A stretch of 64,000 nucleotides of DNA from Polyangia bacterium (GTDB lineage: Bacteria; Myxococcota_A; Polyangia; Nannocystales; Nannocystaceae): positions 248,001 to 312,000 of the forward strand of contig JAUHWG010000007.1 in assembly GCA_030424595.1 (NCBI GenBank), written 5' to 3'. The translations under genes and the position numbers were made by a program. Of this stretch, positions 60,582-64,000 are shown one piece after another (position 1 is the first letter of the stretch; each line of letters begins with the position of its first letter). The notes under the pieces are model-generated. The model was not told the DNA's origin. It was given only the letters and a program-made list of their open reading frames with translations, and did not search any database.

Positions 60582-61619
60582 ATGATGAGACGACACGACT
60601 ATGCCCAGCGCGCCGTCATCGCGGCTCTGTGCACGAGCGCCTCGCTGACCGCGGGGTGCACCCAGGAGGTCGAGTTCTCCGAGCTCCCGAGGGCCTTCTC
60701 GGAGGCCTACTGCGAGCGAATGCTCGAGTGTGGGGCGTTCGCCGACGCCGATCTTTGCGAGCGCTATTCGGGGATCGAGCGCGAGATCGAGCTTTGGTGG
60801 CTCTCCTCGGACATGCGCCAGGCGCTCGCCAACGGCAGCGCCTCCTACGACGGGGAGATGGCCTACGCGTGTGCCGAGGCGATCCGCGACAGCGAGTGCG
60901 TGTCCGAGGGCTTCGACGACGCTCTCTCCAGCGATGCCTGTCGGAAGATCTTCGCGGGTACGCTGGCCGACGGCGAGCTGTGCCAAACGGACGTCCAGTG
61001 CACCTCGCTCTCCTGCGACATCGACCTCATCGCCTGTGACGCGGCCTGTTGTGCCGGGACCTGCACTCCGATCCCGAGGGCGACCCTGGGTCAGGCGTGC
61101 CCCGCCGGCTATTGCGTCGACGACTCGATCTGCGGCGACAGCTCGATCTGCGAGGCCAAGGGAGGGCTCTACACCGCCTGTTATGAGGACTATGAGTGCG
61201 CCAAGGGGTACGTCTGTCTCGGCGAGACCTGCATTCTCCCGCAGACGAGGGGCGGCGCCTGCATCGACGATGAGTGTGGGCTCTTGGGGCTGGTCTGCGA
61301 CACGACGGTCAACACTTGCGTCCAGGTGCAATACGAGGGGGCTGTGTGCAACCCAGAGGTCGACCTGTGCGGCGAGGGGCTCGAGTGTGACGCCGGATCC
61401 AACCTCTGCCGGCCGCCGCCAGGGATCGGCGGAGAGTGTGAGTCGGACTATGACTGCGGCGACGCGTCGCTCTTCTGTGATCAGCCGGACTACGGCTCGA
61501 TCGGGACGTGCCGCCAGCTCAAGGCGAACGGCGCCTCCTGCCTGTCGAGCTGGGAGTGCCAGAGCTATAATTGCGACGACTCGAGCATCTGCGCGGATGA
61601 GCCGAGCTGCGTGCTCTAG
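60582..61619 (+). CDS. Cys-rich lipoprotein (Dickkopf-like disulfide pattern)
   Basis: 345 residues. Signal AALCTSASLTAGCTQ with lipobox TAGC. The N-terminal ~110 residues are helical with four Cys; the rest has ~30 Cys in repeated motifs such as CQTDVQCTSLSCD, CYEDYECAKGYVCLGETC and CESDYDCGDASLFC, a pattern seen in myxobacterial exported Dickkopf-like modules. ATG 60582 follows GGAG at good spacing. It is 15 bp after the previous lipoprotein gene, so they form an operon. Function unknown. Confidence 0.83.
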   Translation: MMRRHDYAQRAVIAALCTSASLTAGCTQEVEFSELPRAFSEAYCERMLECGAFADADLCERYSGIEREIELWWLSSDMRQALANGSASYDGEMAYACAEAIRDSECVSEGFDDALSSDACRKIFAGTLADGELCQTDVQCTSLSCDIDLIACDAACCAGTCTPIPRATLGQACPAGYCVDDSICGDSSICEAKGGLYTACYEDYECAKGYVCLGETCILPQTRGGACIDDECGLLGLVCDTTVNTCVQVQYEGAVCNPEVDLCGEGLECDAGSNLCRPPPGIGGECESDYDCGDASLFCDQPDYGSIGTCRQLKANGASCLSSWECQSYNCDDSSICADEPSCVL

Positions 61620-61734
61620 CGCGCGCGCCGGTCGCGGCCTTCACCTCCTGTCGCGCGCCTCGCAGGGGAGCCGGCAGCTCGCCCCCGCAGACAGAGCGAG
61701 GTGACGAGCGGGCCGCAAGCCCCAGGATGCCAGC

Positions 61735-61759
61735 CTCACCTCACCTCACCTCACCTCAC
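61735..61759. repeat. 5-bp tandem repeat CTCAC, 5 units
   Basis: Overlaps the stop codon of the minus-strand hydrolase gene (TGA at 61756-61758). Confidence 0.9.
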
Positions 61760-63648
61760 CAGGCCCAGGTCCGCAGGCCGATGATGTCGTGCTTGAGCAG
61801 GTAGAGCGTCATGCCGAAGCAGGCGATGGCGACGCTCAGCGAGTGGAGGCGGACCCAGAGGCCGAGGGGGGCGCGGAGCGAGCGGATCGCCTGGGCCAGG
61901 GCGGCGCCGGAGGTGGCGGCGAAGAGCAGGGTGACGAGGCAGAGGGCGATCGCGTAGGCGCTGGGCTCACCGAGGGCGTCGGCGATGAGGCCGGCGATGA
62001 GGATCGGCTGCAGGGCGAAGAAGCAGATCGTCGCGAGGAGGGGGAGGCCGCGGGTGAGGGCCGTCGCCTTGACCCGGTCGCGGCCGCGGATGAGCCATAG
62101 GCCGGGGATCCAGAGGAAGGCCGCGAGGATGGCGGTGAGCATCAGCAGGAGCGCGAGGCGGAGGGCGTGGTAGCGGAGCGTCGCCAGCACGGCCGAGCTC
62201 CGCTCGAGCTGGGCCATACCGAGCTCGAAGACCTGGCGATCGCCGTCGGTGCGGAGGAGAACGCTGCTGCCCGACTGGTGCGGCATGCGGAAGGTCTGGG
62301 CGCCGGTCGGGATCAGCTCGACCTGCGCGCCGCTGCGGGTGCGGGCGCGGAGCGTGTCGCCGTCGACCTCGATCGTGAGGCCGAAGGTCGCGCGCTCGAT
62401 AAAGCCGAAGAGCGCGTGGCGTGGGCTCGAGTATTCGTAGTAGCCGGCGTAGGCGGCGAGCTCCTCCGGCGACACGTCGACGCGCGGCGGCGGCGGGAGG
62501 GGGCGGTCGCCGATCGCCGCGGCGGCGAGGAGGCGACGGATCCGGGTGAAGGCGAGGGCGGAGTGCGAGCTGTTGAGCAGCATCACGTAGCCGACGCCGA
62601 GCTCGCGGTTGTAGCCGTACTCGGAGAGGAAGCCCGGGACCGAGCCGCCGTGCCCGCGCATGACCACGGGTAGGTCTGCGCCGCCGTAATTGCCGAGCCC
62701 GTAGGAGACGTCGAGGTCGTCGTGGGGGAGGGTGCCGGAGCGCTCGATCCGGGCGATGCCTTCGCGGCTGACGACAGCGTGTCCGTCATGGACGCCGTCG
62801 TTGAGGAGGAGCCGGACAAACTCGGCGAGCTCGCGGGGGGAGCTCATCAGGACGCCGGCCGGGCGGTGCATGATCGGCCAGTAGGGGAACGGCGCCTGCG
62901 GCCCGCGGTGGCCCTGGGCGAGGCGCTCCTCGCTGGTCGAGGTCCGCCGCAGGGTGCTCGTCTCCATGCCGAGGGGACCTAGGACGTGGGCGCGCACGGA
63001 GGACTCGTAGGGGGCGCCGGTCCGCTCTTCGATGATATGGGCGGCGACGGTGTAGCCCGGGTTGGAGTAGGAGATGCGCGATCCTGGGCGCCAGCGGGCG
63101 CTCCGTGAGCGCGGGTTGCGGGCGAGGACGTCGACCAACGGCAGCGTCTCGACGCTCGCCGGGCCAGAGGTCTCGTTGAAGCGCATGTCGTCAAAGCCCG
63201 CCGTGTGCTCCAGGAGGTGGGCGACGGTGATCGGAGCGCTCTCAGCCCACGGGTTGTCGTACTCGACGGAGCTCGTGAGATCGGAGAGGCGCTCGTCGAG
63301 GCCGAGCTGACCGCGCTCGGCGAGGGCGACGATGGTCATCGCGATGAAGCTCTTGGTGATCGAGCCGACGCGAAACATGGTGTCTGCGTCGATCGCTCGA
63401 CAGGACGCCGGGTCGGCGAGACCCACACCGCCGGCCCAGCGCACACCGTCGCGATCGACGAGGGCGATCCCCACGCCGGGCACCCCTTCGTCGGCGAGCA
63501 CCTGGGCGATCGCCGCGACCAAGCCCTCGGGCGCGACGCCGACGGTCGCCGTCGACCCGCCGGCCTCGGACGCGCTCGCCGGGGTCGCGACCAGGAGCGC
63601 CAGGAGCGAGAGGAGCGAGGCGAACGACCAGGGTCGAAATACGCGCAT
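61756..63648 (-). CDS. Class C beta-lactamase-fold serine hydrolase with membrane tail
   Basis: 630 residues. Signal peptide FASLLSLLALLVATPASAS, then the serine hydrolase domain with SITKS (SxxK nucleophile), YSN (ISYSNPGY) and HGG (GHGGSVPG). After a ~100-residue beta domain, the C-terminal ~130 residues hold three or four membrane helices (LALLLMLTAILAAFLWIPGLWL, LLATICFFALQPILIAGLIA). The family includes esterases, D-aminopeptidases and penicillin-binding enzymes; true lactamase activity is not implied. The catalytic domain would face the periplasm. Confidence 0.9.
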   Translation of the reverse strand: MRVFRPWSFASLLSLLALLVATPASASEAGGSTATVGVAPEGLVAAIAQVLADEGVPGVGIALVDRDGVRWAGGVGLADPASCRAIDADTMFRVGSITKSFIAMTIVALAERGQLGLDERLSDLTSSVEYDNPWAESAPITVAHLLEHTAGFDDMRFNETSGPASVETLPLVDVLARNPRSRSARWRPGSRISYSNPGYTVAAHIIEERTGAPYESSVRAHVLGPLGMETSTLRRTSTSEERLAQGHRGPQAPFPYWPIMHRPAGVLMSSPRELAEFVRLLLNDGVHDGHAVVSREGIARIERSGTLPHDDLDVSYGLGNYGGADLPVVMRGHGGSVPGFLSEYGYNRELGVGYVMLLNSSHSALAFTRIRRLLAAAAIGDRPLPPPPRVDVSPEELAAYAGYYEYSSPRHALFGFIERATFGLTIEVDGDTLRARTRSGAQVELIPTGAQTFRMPHQSGSSVLLRTDGDRQVFELGMAQLERSSAVLATLRYHALRLALLLMLTAILAAFLWIPGLWLIRGRDRVKATALTRGLPLLATICFFALQPILIAGLIADALGEPSAYAIALCLVTLLFAATSGAALAQAIRSLRAPLGLWVRLHSLSVAIACFGMTLYLLKHDIIGLRTWAW

Positions 63649-63725
63649 GACCCACGATGCCGCGGATGACTATGGCCTCGCAAGCCAGCCGCTGCGCGGG
63701 GCTCTGCGTCCACTACACTCATGGG

Positions 63726-64000
63726 ATGACGCGCTCGCTCGAAGGCCGCGGCCATCGGCGGCGCGGGCTTGGCCCCTCATCGCCGGGTGATGAGGGCGCG
63801 GGGCGGCTCTTCGCGCGGGGTCCTGAGGAGCGCCGCAGGGATCGTCGTCGAGGGGCTCTCGCGCTCCTCCCCCAGGCCGTCATGCTCCTCTGCCTGGCCT
63901 GCGGATCCGACGATGCCGGGATGGTCCCGGAGTCGACCGCCCCGCGGTCGCAGCCTGTAGGCGGGCAGGGCCTCGCCGAAGGGGCGCCGAGACCGACGAC
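63726..64000 (+). CDS. Lipoprotein, 3' truncated by window edge
   Basis: From ATG 63726 the frame stays open to the right edge. A basic stretch (ERRRDRRRG) is followed by ALALLPQAVMLLCLACGSDDAG, a hydrophobic core ending in lipobox LAC and an acidic start of the mature part. The ~45-residue leader before the core is longer than usual, so the true start may be further in. Family unknown. Confidence 0.55.
   Translation, partial: MTRSLEGRGHRRRGLGPSSPGDEGAGRLFARGPEERRRDRRRGALALLPQAVMLLCLACGSDDAGMVPESTAPRSQPVGGQGLAEGAPRPT

Overview
The window looks like a piece of a myxobacterial chromosome, most likely from the Nannocystineae (Nannocystis/Plesiocystis/Enhygromyxa type). This is inferred from four things: very high GC with GC-rich third codon positions, many lipoproteins with long Ser/Thr/Asp/Gly-rich linkers, two DUF2330 proteins ending in MYXO-CTERM-like tails (Cys motif, hydrophobic helix, Arg cluster), and myxobacterial families such as the ADYC domain, MopE-type metal-binding motifs and DUF4215 Cys-rich repeats. 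I saw no rRNA, tRNA, CRISPR array, insertion sequence or prophage.

Layout. 0-3.2 kb: the 3' part of a nSTAND/sulfatase-modifying-factor-like signalling protein, then an ADYC lipoprotein with a pentapeptide-repeat stalk and a strong terminator. 3.4-7.5 kb (minus): a TetR regulator, a COQ4-like protein, an IucA/IucC siderophore synthetase and a PRPP-synthetase-like protein. 7.6-18.3 kb: a DUF2330 protein, two RecQ helicases (one with a C-terminal phosphoribosyltransferase-like domain), a flavin reductase, an amine oxidase, an unusual SDR with a zinc ribbon, and a small lipoprotein. 18.4-27.8 kb: a zinc-ribbon/MopE lipoprotein, a radical SAM/SPASM maturase, a membrane protein, a second DUF2330 protein, a PNGase F-like lipoprotein, a beta-propeller and an RsbR-like STAS protein. 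28.1-38.4 kb: a dihydropyrimidinase-like lipoprotein, a small cytochrome c, FAD oxidoreductase, HemJ, SelO, MsrB and an RsmB/F-type RNA methyltransferase. 38.8-49.9 kb: more lipoproteins, a flavin monooxygenase, a diheme beta-propeller, a kinase-fold protein, an Old Yellow Enzyme and a second zinc-ribbon/MopE lipoprotein.

50.4-56.1 kb is the most system-like locus. Two convergent LuxR-type regulators sit beside a tightly packed set of four genes: a ThDP enzyme, a KAS III-type ketosynthase, a VOC protein and an alpha/beta hydrolase. The first three overlap at their junctions. It looks like a compact small-molecule or signal pathway; its product is unknown. 56.4-64 kb: a DUF4139 lipoprotein followed by a translationally coupled 42-residue protein, two Cys-rich lipoproteins, a membrane-anchored class C beta-lactamase-fold hydrolase, and the start of another lipoprotein cut by the window edge.

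Intergenic DNA carries a family of imperfect inverted repeats (clearest copy 38417-38580, 164 bp; relatives near 29.8, 33.9 and 40.0 kb). The window also has many short tandem repeats, several of them in frame inside genes.
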